Positions 35,407-44,568 of a stretch of 64,000 bases of DNA are shown here, piece after piece. Where the stretch lies: NCBI GenBank assembly GCA_963849305.1, contig CAWKGV010000022.1, positions 434,001 through 498,000 on the forward strand, written 5' to 3'. The notes under the pieces were generated by a model that worked only from the letters and a program-made list of their open reading frames with translations, did not search any database and was not told the DNA's origin. Made by a program: the position numbers and the translations under genes. Source of the DNA: CAWKGV01 sp963849305. Its GTDB lineage: Bacteria > Pseudomonadota > Alphaproteobacteria > Acetobacterales > Acetobacteraceae. Position 1 is the first letter of the stretch; the number at the start of each line of letters is the position of its first letter.

Positions 35407-37335
35407 ATGAACGCATCAAAGCTGCGCAAGCGGCTGCTCGACTGCGTATCGGTGTTGGCCATGGCTGTCGGCCAGCTCCAGCCCGCGCTGGCCCAGGTGC
35501 CGCTCGACGTCAACGACGGAGCGACCACAACGCCGATCAAGCACGTGATCATCATCATCGGCGAGAACCGGACCTTCGATCAGGTGTTCGCGACGTATGT
35601 GCCTCAGAACGGGCAAACGGTCTCGAATTTGCTGTCCAGGGGCATCATCAACGCCGACGGCTCGCCCGGCCCGAACTTCACGCAGGCGGTCCAGAATTAC
35701 GCCAATTCATCGGCCACATACTCGATCAGTCCACCGATCGTCGCCCCCTACCCGACACTTCCACCGCCGACCACTGGCTCGGTGCCGACCTCGCCCGGCG
35801 AGACCGCCGGCCCTCCGTTCGCCTCGCTGTCAGTCGCGGAGCAGGCGGATTACGGCCTTTTTCCGCAAGACCTGTTCCTGCTGACGACCGGCGCCTCGGG
35901 GCTGCCGACCGGGGTGGTGGATACGAGGATCGCGAACGTGTCCGCCCTGCCGAGCGGGCCGTTTCCGCTGATCACTCCCTCGGGCGAGAGCCTGTACGAT
36001 GCCTACCTGAACAACCCGGTGCATCGGTTCTACCAGATGTGGCAGCAGGTGGATTGCAGCACCCAGCACGCCACGGCGGCCAATCCATCGGGCTGCGTCA
36101 GCGACCTGTTCCCCTGGGTCGAGGTAACGATCGGGGCGGGCAGCAACGGCAAGCCGCCGCCCACGCCGTTCACCAACCTGAGCACCAACGAGGGCGCCAC
36201 GTCGATGGGCTTCTTTAACGTCCAGGCCGGCGACATGCCCTATTTCAAGCAGCTCGCCGACACCTACGCCCTTTCCGACAATTACCATCAGCCGGTGATG
36301 GGCGGCACCGGCGCCAATCACATCATGCTGGGCTCCGGAGACATGTTTTACTACACGGACGGCAACGGCAATGCCACGACGCCGCCGGCCAACCAGATCG
36401 AGAATCCGAACGAGCAGCCGGGTACGAACAACTACTACACCCAGGATGGCTACTCTGGCGGCTCCTATACCGAATGCGCCGATGCCACGCAGCCGGGCGT
36501 CGCGTCGATCGTGAGCTATCTCCAGTCGCTGCCGAACGCGCCCAAGCCGAATTGCGCGCCGGGTGATTACTACCTCTTGAACAACTATAACCCCGGTTAT
36601 TACGGCAACGGCCAGGTCGCGGACGTAACGGCCGATCCGTATACGATCCCGCCGTCACCGGTACCGACCATCGCCGACGACCTGATGGCGCACCAAGTCT
36701 CGTGGGCGTATTTCGGCGAGGGCTGGGACGACTACCTGGCGAACCCAACCGCCAGCACCAACGTCTATTGCAGCATCTGCAACCCGTTCCAGTATGAAAC
36801 CGCGATCATGACCAACCAGGCGGTGCGCGAGGCACACCTGTTCGACACCACCGATTTCTACAACGATGTGCAAGACGGCGTGCTGCCCGCGGTCTCCCTC
36901 ATCAAGCCCAGCGGGCTTAACGACGGCCATCCGCAGTCCTCGAAATTCGACATCTTCGAGGCGTTCGTGAGGAAGATCCTGACCGAGTTGCAGCATCACC
37001 CGAAACTGTGGGCCAGCACCGCGGTGTTCATCACGACGGATGAGGGCGGCGGGTACTACGATTCCGGCTACATCCAGCCACTCGACTATTTCGGCGACGG
37101 CACCCGCATCCCGCTGATCGTCGTCTCTCCGTACTCCACCGGTGGTCAAGTGGCGCACAGCTACGCCGATCATGTCTCGCTCCTGAAGTTCATCGAGAAG
37201 AATTGGAGCTTGCCGCCGATCACCGGGCGCAGCCGGGACAATTATCCGAACCCGACGACCACGGAGGGCAATCCCTACGTGCCGACCAACGGCCCCGCGA
37301 TCGACGACCTGATGGACATGTTCCACTTCGACTGA
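35407..37335 (+). CDS. Secreted phospholipase C-like phosphoesterase
   Basis: 642 residues, AGGAAG ribosome site. Signal peptide residues 1-30 (LDCVSVLAMAVGQLQPALAQ). The phosphoesterase fold of acid phosphatase AcpA/phospholipase C is shown by IKHVIIIIGENRTFDQVFAT near the start, YFKQLADTYALSDNYHQPVM, MGGTGANHIMLGSGD, and the metal-binding STAVFITTDEGGGYYDSGY, IPLIVVSPYSTGG. It hydrolyses phosphate esters or phospholipids outside the cytoplasm. Alone, followed by a 52-nt palindrome. Confidence 0.92.
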   Translation: MNASKLRKRLLDCVSVLAMAVGQLQPALAQVPLDVNDGATTTPIKHVIIIIGENRTFDQVFATYVPQNGQTVSNLLSRGIINADGSPGPNFTQAVQNYANSSATYSISPPIVAPYPTLPPPTTGSVPTSPGETAGPPFASLSVAEQADYGLFPQDLFLLTTGASGLPTGVVDTRIANVSALPSGPFPLITPSGESLYDAYLNNPVHRFYQMWQQVDCSTQHATAANPSGCVSDLFPWVEVTIGAGSNGKPPPTPFTNLSTNEGATSMGFFNVQAGDMPYFKQLADTYALSDNYHQPVMGGTGANHIMLGSGDMFYYTDGNGNATTPPANQIENPNEQPGTNNYYTQDGYSGGSYTECADATQPGVASIVSYLQSLPNAPKPNCAPGDYYLLNNYNPGYYGNGQVADVTADPYTIPPSPVPTIADDLMAHQVSWAYFGEGWDDYLANPTASTNVYCSICNPFQYETAIMTNQAVREAHLFDTTDFYNDVQDGVLPAVSLIKPSGLNDGHPQSSKFDIFEAFVRKILTELQHHPKLWASTAVFITTDEGGGYYDSGYIQPLDYFGDGTRIPLIVVSPYSTGGQVAHSYADHVSLLKFIEKNWSLPPITGRSRDNYPNPTTTEGNPYVPTNGPAIDDLMDMFHFD

Positions 37336-37359
37336 CCGGGTCGGTCACGTGCTGACGCG

Positions 37360-37411
37360 CCATTCCTCGATGTCGTGCGCGGGCTCAACCCGGTCGCGAC
37401 ATGAGGAATGG
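37360..37411. repeat. 52-nt imperfect palindrome
   Basis: CCATTCCTC (37360-37368) pairs with GAGGAATGG (37403-37411); further in, ATGTCG pairs with CGACAT, and CGGG with CCCG around a CTCAA loop. No T-run follows, so it is either a REP/mobile palindromic element or an mRNA-end stabiliser for the phosphoesterase gene. The rest of 37336-37586 shows nothing else. Confidence 0.75.
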
Positions 37412-37586
37412 CTGCGAGTTTTGGTTTATTACCGCATTCTTTCCATCTGCTTAACGCTGGATTAGGTAGGGAGACGGACGCCTGGCGTATGGCTGCGTGG
37501 CCGCCTCGGACGCGCAACATCGTTGACCCGCCGGGTGCGTTCGGCCTAACCCGCCCCCGAACCATCCTGGGCGAACCGGAATCGAG

Positions 37587-38672
37587 ATGCCGATGAAGTT
37601 GCTTCTAACCGGCGGGTGCGGTTTCATCGGGTCCGCGGTCGTGCGGCACCTGCTGCGCCGTACCGACCACACGATCGTCAACATGGACAAGATGACCTAC
37701 GCCGCCTCCGAGGAGGCGCTGGAGGAGGCCCGGACCCATCCGCGCCACGTCCTGGTTCGCGCCGATATCGCCGATGCCGCAGCCATGCGCGCCGCGTTCG
37801 CCACGCACCGGCCGGACGCGGTGATGCATTTGGCCGCGGAAAGCCATGTCGATCGCTCGATCGACGGCCCGGCGGCGTTCGTGCAAACCAATGTCGTGGG
37901 AACCTTCGTGCTGCTGGAGGAGGCGCGGCATCATTGGTCCGCGCTGTCTCCAGTCGCGCGCGCCGGGTTCCGCTTTCACCACGTCTCCACCGACGAAGTG
38001 TTCGGCGCGCTCCGCCCGGGCGACCCGGCCTTCCACGAAGCCACGCCTTACGACCCGCGCAGCCCCTATTCGGCGAGCAAGGCGGCTTCCGACCATCTCG
38101 CGCGCGCCTGGTTCCACACCTACGGCTTGCCGGTGATCGTCAGCAACACCACGAACAATTACGGCCCGTGGCAATTCCCGGAGAAGCTCATCCCGCTGGT
38201 CATCATCAACGCGCTGGAGGGCAAGACGCTGCCAGTGTACGGCGACGGCGCGAACCAGCGCGACTGGCTGTTCGTTGACGACCACGCCGAGGCGCTGGTG
38301 CGCGTGCTGGAGCGCGGCGAGCCCGGCGCAACATATGCGATTGGCGCCCGCCAACCTCGCTCCAATCTGGAGGTGGTGCGCGCCATCTGCGCAAATCTCG
38401 ACCGTCGCCTGCCCGACCGGGCCGGTCCGCGCGAGCGGCTGATCCAGTTCGTGCGCGACCGCCCGGGCCACGACTTCCGCTACGAGATCGACCCGAGCCG
38501 CACCGAGGCCGCGCTCGACTGGCGCGCGCCGCACGATTTCGACGCGGGGCTCGCGCGCACGATCGACTGGTATTGTGAGAACCGCGATTGGTGGGAAGGC
38601 GTGCGCGCCGTGCGCTACGCCGGGCAGAGGCTGGGAGCCGCCGTGGAGACTCCGTTGGGAACGGCCGCATGA
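37587..38672 (+). CDS. rfbB: dTDP-glucose 4,6-dehydratase
   Basis: 361 residues, extended SDR. NAD-binding LLLTGGCGFIGSAVVRHLL, VMHLAAESHVDRSIDGPAAF, the catalytic Thr-Asp-Glu in HHVSTDEVFGAL and Tyr-x3-Lys in SPYSASKAASDHLARAW, plus NNYGPWQFPEKLIPLVI. Second step of dTDP-L-rhamnose synthesis. First gene of a tight four-gene operon; its stop overlaps rfbA as ATGA. Confidence 0.97.
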   Translation: MPMKLLLTGGCGFIGSAVVRHLLRRTDHTIVNMDKMTYAASEEALEEARTHPRHVLVRADIADAAAMRAAFATHRPDAVMHLAAESHVDRSIDGPAAFVQTNVVGTFVLLEEARHHWSALSPVARAGFRFHHVSTDEVFGALRPGDPAFHEATPYDPRSPYSASKAASDHLARAWFHTYGLPVIVSNTTNNYGPWQFPEKLIPLVIINALEGKTLPVYGDGANQRDWLFVDDHAEALVRVLERGEPGATYAIGARQPRSNLEVVRAICANLDRRLPDRAGPRERLIQFVRDRPGHDFRYEIDPSRTEAALDWRAPHDFDAGLARTIDWYCENRDWWEGVRAVRYAGQRLGAAVETPLGTAA

Positions 38673-39544
38673 AGGGCATCATCCTGGCCGGCGGCTCCGG
38701 CACCAGGCTGCATCCGGCGACACTCGCTTCCTCGAAGCAGCTCCTTCCGGTCTACGACAAGCCGATGGTGTACTACCCGCTCTCGACGCTGATGCTCGCC
38801 GGCATCCGCGACCTGCTGGTGATCTCCACCCCGCAAGACCTGCCGCAGTTCCGCCGGCTGCTCGGCGACGGCTCGCGTTTCGGCGTGCGATTCGGCTATG
38901 CCGAACAGCCCCGCCCCGAGGGAATCGCACAGGCGTTCCTGATCGGGCGGGAATGGCTGAAAGGTGAGCCTTGCGCGCTGGCGCTCGGCGACAACCTGAT
39001 CCACGGCGACCATCTCTCGGTCATGCTCCGCGCGGCTGCTTCGCGGCCGAGCGGGGCCACCGTGTTCGCCTATCAGGTGCGCGACCCGGAACGCTACGGC
39101 GTTGTCGCGTTCGACGAGGCGGGCCGGCCGGCGGACCTCGTGGAGAAGCCGGCCGCGCCGGTCTCCAACTGGGCTGTGACCGGGCTCTATTTTTACGACC
39201 GTCGCGTAGCTGAGTTTGCCGGCGCGATCTCGCCCTCGGCGCGCGGCGAACTGGAGATCACCGATCTCAACCGGATCTATCTCGAGTCCGGCTCGCTGCA
39301 TGTGGAACGGCTGTCGCGCGGCTGCGCCTGGCTCGATGCGGGCACGCCGGACAGCTTGTTGCAGGCCGCGACCTTCGTGCAGACCATCCAATCGCGCACC
39401 GGCCTGCTAGTGGGTTGCCCGGAGGAGGTGGCGTTCCGCATGGGCTTCATCGGCGCCGACCAGCTCCGTGCGCAGGCGATGGCGCTCGGCAAGACCGATC
39501 TCGGCCGGCTACTGTTGGAGTTGGCGGACGGGGAGCACGCATGA
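38669..39544 (+). CDS. rfbA: Glucose-1-phosphate thymidylyltransferase
   Basis: 291 residues from ATG 38669 (overlapping rfbB stop). Nucleotidyltransferase signature GIILAGGSGTRLHPATLA, SSKQLLPVYDKPMVYYPLST, LGDNLIHGDHL, YGVVAFDEAG, VEKPAAP, and CAWLDAGTPDSLLQAA. Makes dTDP-glucose from glucose-1-phosphate and dTTP, first step of the dTDP-rhamnose pathway. Confidence 0.97.
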   Translation: MKGIILAGGSGTRLHPATLASSKQLLPVYDKPMVYYPLSTLMLAGIRDLLVISTPQDLPQFRRLLGDGSRFGVRFGYAEQPRPEGIAQAFLIGREWLKGEPCALALGDNLIHGDHLSVMLRAAASRPSGATVFAYQVRDPERYGVVAFDEAGRPADLVEKPAAPVSNWAVTGLYFYDRRVAEFAGAISPSARGELEITDLNRIYLESGSLHVERLSRGCAWLDAGTPDSLLQAATFVQTIQSRTGLLVGCPEEVAFRMGFIGADQLRAQAMALGKTDLGRLLLELADGEHA

Positions 39545-40101
39545 CCGCCGAGCGCCTTGCCATACCGGATGTGATCCTGCTCTGCCCGCCGCGCTTCCGC
39601 GACGCGCGCGGCTTCTTCTCCGAGACCTGGAGCCAGCGCCGCTACGCTGAGTACGGCATTGCTGGGCCGTTCGTGCAGGACAACCACAGCCTGTCCGCCG
39701 AGCGCGGCACGATCCGGGGCCTGCACGCGCAGATCGCGCCGAATGTGCAAGGCAAGTTGGTCCGTTGCGTGCGCGGGGCGATCTGGGATGTTGCGGTGGA
39801 CCTTAGGCACGGGTCGCCCACTTACGGGCGGCATGTCGCGGCGGTGCTGAGCGCGGCGAACTGGCAACAGCTTTGGGTTCCGGGCGGCTTCCTGCATGGG
39901 TTCTGCACGCTCGAACCCGATACCGAAGTAATTTACAAAGTGACTGCCGATTACGATCGCGCGGCCGAGCGCGGGGTGATCTGGAACGATCCAGACCTCG
40001 CGCTGCCCTGGCCGTTGGACGGCGCCGAGCCGCTGCTATCCGACAAGGATCGCGTGCTGCCACGGCTGGCCGAGTGCCCCGGATGGTTTGAGTCCAAATA
40101 G
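39541..40101 (+). CDS. rfbC: dTDP-4-dehydrorhamnose 3,5-epimerase
   Basis: 186 residues, cupin-fold epimerase. Seen: DARGFFSETWSQRRYAEYGI, FVQDNHSLSAERGTIRGLHA (catalytic His in GLHA), VRGAIWDVAVDLRHGSPTYG (Asp), and LWVPGGFLHGFCTLEPDTEV. Overlaps rfbA by 4 bases. Confidence 0.97.
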   Translation: MTAERLAIPDVILLCPPRFRDARGFFSETWSQRRYAEYGIAGPFVQDNHSLSAERGTIRGLHAQIAPNVQGKLVRCVRGAIWDVAVDLRHGSPTYGRHVAAVLSAANWQQLWVPGGFLHGFCTLEPDTEVIYKVTADYDRAAERGVIWNDPDLALPWPLDGAEPLLSDKDRVLPRLAECPGWFESK

Positions 40102-40138
40102 CGATGGGCTTCGTTGCACGGACCCGGGCAAGTTAGCC

Positions 40139-41023
40139 ATGACGATCCTGGTCACCGGCGGGTCGGGTCAGCTCGCCACAGCGCTGGCTGCGACGAGGGG
40201 CGCGAAGGTCCGGCGCGTCGGTCGCCCCGGTTTCGACTTCGACCAGCCCGCGAGCATCGGGACGGTTTTCAACGAAACCACGCCCGCCCTGGTGGTGAAC
40301 GCCGCGGCCTATACCGCCGTGGATGCCGCGGAAACCGACGCCGAAGCGGCCTACCGCGCCAACCGCGACGGCCCGGCCCTGCTGGCCCGGCAGTGCGCGG
40401 AAGCCGGCATCCCGCTGATCCACGTCTCCACCGACTACGTATTCGACGGCCTCAAGGGCGCGCCCTACCTGGAGGCCGACCGCACCGCGCCGCAGGGCGT
40501 GTACGGCGCGAGCAAGCTCGCCGGTGAGCAGGCGGTGCTGGCGGTCTGTCCGCGCGCGATCGTGCTGCGCACCTCCTGGGTCTATTCGCCCACCGGCAAG
40601 AACTTCGTCCGCACCATGCTGAACGCGGCGCGCAAGACGCGCGAGCTGCGGGTGGTCGCCGACCAGAAAGGCTGCCCCACAACCGCCGCCGACCTCGCGG
40701 ATGCGATCCTTGCGGTTGCCGCGCGGATCGAGGCGGATGGCTGGCAGGACCGCTTCGCCGGAGTGTTCCATGCCGCAGGCACCGGCTGGACGACTTGGCA
40801 CGGCCTCGCCCGCGCCACGTTCGAGGAGGCGGCGCGGCATGGCCTGACGCCCCCCGCCATAGCCCCGATCGCCACGCGGGACTGGCCGACGCTGGCCCGC
40901 CGGCCGCCGGATTCACGCCTGGATTGTACCAGGCTCGCCTCCGTGTACGATGTCCGCCTGCCGCCCTGGCGCGACGGCCTGGCGCGAACGGTCGCGGCGA
41001 TCTTCGCGGGCGAGCAAGGGTGA
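40139..41023 (+). CDS. rfbD: dTDP-4-dehydrorhamnose reductase
   Basis: 294 residues from ATG 40139. MTILVTGGSGQLATALAA, VVNAAAYTAVDAAETDAEAA, VSTDYVFDGLKGAPY, and the Tyr-x3-Lys in GVYGASKLAGEQAVLAV. Last step to dTDP-L-rhamnose, a donor for LPS or exopolysaccharide. No glycosyltransferases are adjacent. Confidence 0.96.
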   Translation: MTILVTGGSGQLATALAATRGAKVRRVGRPGFDFDQPASIGTVFNETTPALVVNAAAYTAVDAAETDAEAAYRANRDGPALLARQCAEAGIPLIHVSTDYVFDGLKGAPYLEADRTAPQGVYGASKLAGEQAVLAVCPRAIVLRTSWVYSPTGKNFVRTMLNAARKTRELRVVADQKGCPTTAADLADAILAVAARIEADGWQDRFAGVFHAAGTGWTTWHGLARATFEEAARHGLTPPAIAPIATRDWPTLARRPPDSRLDCTRLASVYDVRLPPWRDGLARTVAAIFAGEQG

Positions 41024-41041
41024 CGTCGCGAGTCGCCGGTC

Positions 41042-41629
41042 CTACTTGCAGTTGGCCATGCACGCCGTCGCATGCACATCTGGACCCTGATCGTGCCAGA
41101 GGAAGCCGTCGCGGTTGGGCATCTTCACCTCCGGCAGGGTTGCCGCGTCCATTACCGCCGCTTTGGGGACGATGCTGTTGAGAAACAGGATGTAGTCCAC
41201 CAGCGCATAGACTTGGTCGTTGCTCAGCAATTCCGGATGGTTGAAGGGCATCGCGCGCCGGATATAGTCGAATACCGTGGTGGCGAAGGGCCAATAACTG
41301 CCGACCGTCTTCACCGGGTGCGCGGTCGCCAGGGTGCCGATGCCGCCCACCAGCCGGGGGCCGATGCCACCCTGCCCCGTCGCACCGTGGCAAGAGGCGC
41401 AAGCCGTAGCGTAGAGATCTGCTCCCGCCGCCACCGTTCCGCGTCCCGGCGGCAGGTTTGCCCCGTCCGGCTCGACATCGATATTCCATCCCTGGATCTC
41501 GGCTTGGGTGGCCGGCTGCCCCAACCCGTAGTTGTGGCTCGGAATGGAGGGCGGGGCGCCCGATGCGATGACGGCGGTGGCGCAGAGCGCGATGGTCGCG
41601 CCGGCGCAGGTAAGTCTAAACATGGACAT
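41042..41629 (-). CDS. c-type cytochrome, sulfite dehydrogenase electron-acceptor subunit (SoxD/SorB-like)
   Basis: 195 residues with a signal peptide (MFRLTCAGATIALCATAVIA) and one heme c motif CASCH in LYATACASCHGATGQGGIGP; the likely axial Met is in IRRAMPFNHPELLS. The segment VKTVGSYWPFATTVFDYIRR is typical of the cytochromes paired with SoxC. The start (41629, or ATG 41623) overlaps the end of the molybdoenzyme gene. It would take electrons from sulfite oxidation in the periplasm. Confidence 0.88.
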   Translation of the reverse strand: MSMFRLTCAGATIALCATAVIASGAPPSIPSHNYGLGQPATQAEIQGWNIDVEPDGANLPPGRGTVAAGADLYATACASCHGATGQGGIGPRLVGGIGTLATAHPVKTVGSYWPFATTVFDYIRRAMPFNHPELLSNDQVYALVDYILFLNSIVPKAAVMDAATLPEVKMPNRDGFLWHDQGPDVHATACMANCK

Positions 41630-42929
41630 TGATCACCTCCCCGCTCGAGTCCACCTTCCAGCTCTGGATGGCATTGTTGTGGTACACGGAATTGAGCCCG
41701 CGCACGGCGACGAGTTGCTTGAGCGTCGGCTGGACATAGCCGGTCTCGTCGATCGCACGGCTCTGTAGGATCGCGGTGCCGCCGTTCCAGTGCCACGGCA
41801 GGCGGAAGCGGGTGAGACATTTCGGCAGAACCGGCGGTGATAGTTCGGCCGTTTGCCAGTTGTCGCCGCCATCGACGGACACATCGACCTGCCTGATCCG
41901 GCCATGCCCGGACCAGGCAAGACCGCTGATCTCGACGAAGCCCGGCTCGTCAAGCCGCTGCCCGCCGGAGGGGCGGGTGATCACGGATTTCGCCTCCATC
42001 ACGAAAACGAAGCCCCGGGCTTTGCCATCCGGCAGGAGATCGGTGTAGTACGCTGTCTCTTCTTCGGTGTAGGCCGGGCCGTCCATCAGTTTGAGCCGGC
42101 GCAGCCATTTGATGTTCATGTTGCCTTCGAACCCGGGCAGCAGCAGGCGCAGCGGGTATCCCTGCTCCGGACGCAGACGTTCGCCGTTCTGCGCGTAGGC
42201 CAGCATGGCGCCGATCCCAAGCGCGTCGCGCAGCGGGATGCTGCGGTCCATCGCCGCCGCATCCGCCCCCTCGGCCAGAATCCAGGTGGCCTCGGGCTTC
42301 ACGTCCACCTCGGCAAGGACAGTTTCGAGCAGTACACCGCTCCACTCGGCGCAGCTCAATAGCCCGGTGGTGAACTGGACCGTCTTGCCCTCGGGTGCCG
42401 CCCATTGACGGTAGCTGTTGCCGGAGCATTCGAGGAAATGCGTGGCCGAGACCGTGGGGAAGCGCAGCAGGTCATTCATCGTGAACAGCAGCGGCCGGCC
42501 TACCAGGCCGTGCACCAGCAGCCGATGCTGCTCGGGGTCGATCTGCGGCACCCCGGCATGGCAGCGCACATAGAAAAGACCGTTGGGCGTGATGGTTCCG
42601 TGCAGGTCCTGCAGCGGTGTCCAGACCGAGCCCGCGGTATCGGTGGGCGAGGGAATGGTGCGGCGAACGACATTCTTTTCATAAGGCGAGGGCTGGCCGT
42701 AAGGGTGATAGAGGTACGGGAGGCCCTGTTCTTGCATCCAGGGCGGGACGTCGGGTGGCCAAGGCACCTGTGATGCGCTGCCGCCGGCGACGGCGCGATC
42801 GGCAAGAGACCCTGCCAGCAAGCCTCCGGCTGCGCCAATCCCGCCGCGCAGGAGCCCCCGCCGCCGCACGCGCGGCGATGACGGAACGGGTTGGTCGTGT
42901 GGGGAAGAGGCGATCGGCTTGTTCGGCAT
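41616..42929 (-). CDS. soxC: SoxC-like sulfite dehydrogenase, molybdopterin subunit
   Basis: 437 residues from ATG 42929. Twin-arginine signal (RVRRRGLLRGGIGAAGGLLA). Sulfite-oxidase fold: FYVRCHAGVPQIDPEQHRLL, the Mo-ligand Cys region THFLECSGNSYRQW, LLSCAEWSGVLLETVL, and RLLLPGFEGNMNIKWLRRLK, then the C-terminal Ig-like dimer domain (VDVSVDGGDNWQTAEL). Closest in style to SoxC/SorA-type periplasmic enzymes. soxXYZAB genes are not present, so it probably detoxifies or respires sulfite alone with its cytochrome. Confidence 0.92.
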   Translation of the reverse strand: MPNKPIASSPHDQPVPSSPRVRRRGLLRGGIGAAGGLLAGSLADRAVAGGSASQVPWPPDVPPWMQEQGLPYLYHPYGQPSPYEKNVVRRTIPSPTDTAGSVWTPLQDLHGTITPNGLFYVRCHAGVPQIDPEQHRLLVHGLVGRPLLFTMNDLLRFPTVSATHFLECSGNSYRQWAAPEGKTVQFTTGLLSCAEWSGVLLETVLAEVDVKPEATWILAEGADAAAMDRSIPLRDALGIGAMLAYAQNGERLRPEQGYPLRLLLPGFEGNMNIKWLRRLKLMDGPAYTEEETAYYTDLLPDGKARGFVFVMEAKSVITRPSGGQRLDEPGFVEISGLAWSGHGRIRQVDVSVDGGDNWQTAELSPPVLPKCLTRFRLPWHWNGGTAILQSRAIDETGYVQPTLKQLVAVRGLNSVYHNNAIQSWKVDSSGEVINVHV

Positions 42930-43013
42930 CGTTTCCAGTCCCCGTTTCAGCAACACAGTCCTACGTCGCCTGCCGGCGCTTATCGCTGTTTATACCTATC
43001 GCCAGCCGCACTA

Positions 43014-43208
43014 TCACCGCAGCGACCTGCGAATGTCCTTGAGGCAGGTTTCAAGTAGCTCGCTGAAGCGGGCTTTCGCTCCTGGGTCGGCCAGCTCTTC
43101 ACCTGGACACCCTCGCAGCGTAGGCTTAGTCAGGTATCTAGTCCGGAATGGATGGTGACGCGAGTCGCGGCCTGCCTTGGCGCGGACGACCGCTGCCGTC
43201 GCTCCCAC
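43014..43208 (-). other. Possible gene remnant between soxC and pirin gene
   Basis: A 64-codon frame ends PTLRGCPGEELADPGAKARF, SELLETCLKDIRRSLR. The composition looks like the C-terminal helix of a regulator (TetR-like at best), but nothing upstream continues it. I give it only as an unexplained protein-like stretch. The 42930-43013 segment shows nothing. Confidence 0.25.
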
Positions 43209-43364
43209 TTATCAACGGGCACAAGGACGGCCGTCCCATCGCACCGCTCCTCGCTGCGGCAACGCCGCCGCTACGTGTGAACCTTTCCTTCCTTCGCGCC
43301 GATGCGCTCTCATGCGGGAGCGCCGATGGCTTCCACGTCCGTGGCACACGACGGCTCGGCCCTC

Positions 43365-43485
43365 TGCCGAGAATGCGATTGAACACCTCCAGCAGCTTCG
43401 TCTCCCCGTCGGTCGCCGCCTCCTTCGCCCGCCAGGCGACGTGCATGTCGGGCCGGACCAACACGCAGCCATCCTCCTCGACCTC
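43365..43485 (-). pseudogene. C-terminal scrap of an FAD-dependent aromatic monooxygenase
   Basis: About 40 residues, VEEDGCVLVRPDMHVAWRAK, EAATDGETKLLEVFNRILGR, match the C-terminal thioredoxin-like domain end of PheA/TfdB-type flavin hydroxylases, where LVRPD-x-HVAWR is typical. The intact hydroxylase at 57.4-59.4 kb has the related LVRPDEHVAARL. The rest of the gene is missing; flanking sequence to 43579 has no other coding signal I trust. Confidence 0.5.
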
Positions 43486-43579
43486 GCTTTGACTGTTCTC
43501 CTTGGTTGTCTCCGACGCTCGGCGAAGGAGAGGAGGCCGCACCGTTCGCGATGAGCGGCGCGGCCTGATGCAACCAGAG

Positions 43580-44452
43580 TCAAGCAGCCATCCCGCCGAA
43601 GCGGCCGCTGCTGAAGTCGTCGAAGGCCTGGCGGATCTCGGCCTCGCTGTTCATCACGAAGGGGCCGCGGCCGACGATCGGCTCGTCGATCGGCTCGCCG
43701 GTGAGGATGAGCAGGGTCGCGGCGCCGTCGGCATGGACGGCTATTTCCGTGCCTTCGCGGCCGAGCAGGATGACTTCCGCCTCTCCCGCGCCTTGCGTGC
43801 CGTTCAGCGTGACATGGCCGGTCAGCACGACCATGATCGCCGTGTGGCCCTCCGGCAGGTTGAACCTCACATCGGCGTCAGCCGTCAGGCGCGCATCCCA
43901 GACGTTGATCGGGGTGAACGTCCGCGCAGGCCCCTGTATCCCCTCGAAATCGCCGGCGATCACCCGGATGCGGCCTGCATCCCGCGGAAGATCGACGACG
44001 GGAATGTCCGCGTTCAGGATGCCCTGGTAGCCGCTCGGCGCCATCTTGTCTTTGGCGGGCAAGTTGACCCAGAGCTGCACCATGCGGAACGGTCCCCCGC
44101 CCTTCGTAAACGCCTTGGAGTGGAACTCTTCATGCAGGATGCCACTCGCCGCGGTCATCCACTGGACGTCGCCCGGGCCGATAATGCCGCCGTTGCCGGC
44201 GGAGTCGCGGTGTTCGACCTCGCCGTCATAAACGATGGTAACGGTCTCGAAGCCGCGGTGCGGGTGCTGGCCGACGCCGCGCGGCTCCTCCGCCGGCGCG
44301 AAATAGTGCGGCCCGGCGTAATCGAGCAGCAGGAAGGGGCTGATATGGGCGCCCAAGCTGTCGTAGGAGAGCAGCGAGCGGACGGGAAAACCGTTCCCCA
44401 CCCAGTGGCGGTGCGTGTTGCCGTAGCGGCCGAGGATCGTCTTCATCATCAC
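43580..44452 (-). CDS. Pirin family protein (quercetinase-like bicupin)
   Basis: 290 residues. N-terminal cupin metal ligands are visible in GQHPHRGFETVTIVYDGEVE and ASGILHEEFHS (His, His, His, Glu). VQLWVNLPAKDKMAPSGYQ and a second cupin with HTAIMVVLTGHVTL follow. Some pirins dioxygenate quercetin, others are transcription cofactors. Divergent from a LysR gene that likely regulates it. Confidence 0.92.
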   Translation of the reverse strand: MMMKTILGRYGNTHRHWVGNGFPVRSLLSYDSLGAHISPFLLLDYAGPHYFAPAEEPRGVGQHPHRGFETVTIVYDGEVEHRDSAGNGGIIGPGDVQWMTAASGILHEEFHSKAFTKGGGPFRMVQLWVNLPAKDKMAPSGYQGILNADIPVVDLPRDAGRIRVIAGDFEGIQGPARTFTPINVWDARLTADADVRFNLPEGHTAIMVVLTGHVTLNGTQGAGEAEVILLGREGTEIAVHADGAATLLILTGEPIDEPIVGRGPFVMNSEAEIRQAFDDFSSGRFGGMAA

Positions 44453-44568
44453 TTGTTTCCGGTGCGGCCGAGCCGTTGCATGCCGGTCGCTGCTTGGCGA
44501 AGAGATATGGGCAAGACGTTGGGTACTGAAGATTGCCAGATTCGACGCTGCGTCCTAACGTTGGGACG

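Noticed and set aside
43138..43542. Full-length gene on the minus strand between soxC and pirin gene
   Set aside because: Only about 40 residues near its start resemble a protein family; the rest is unstructured Arg/Ser/Pro-rich and not supported.
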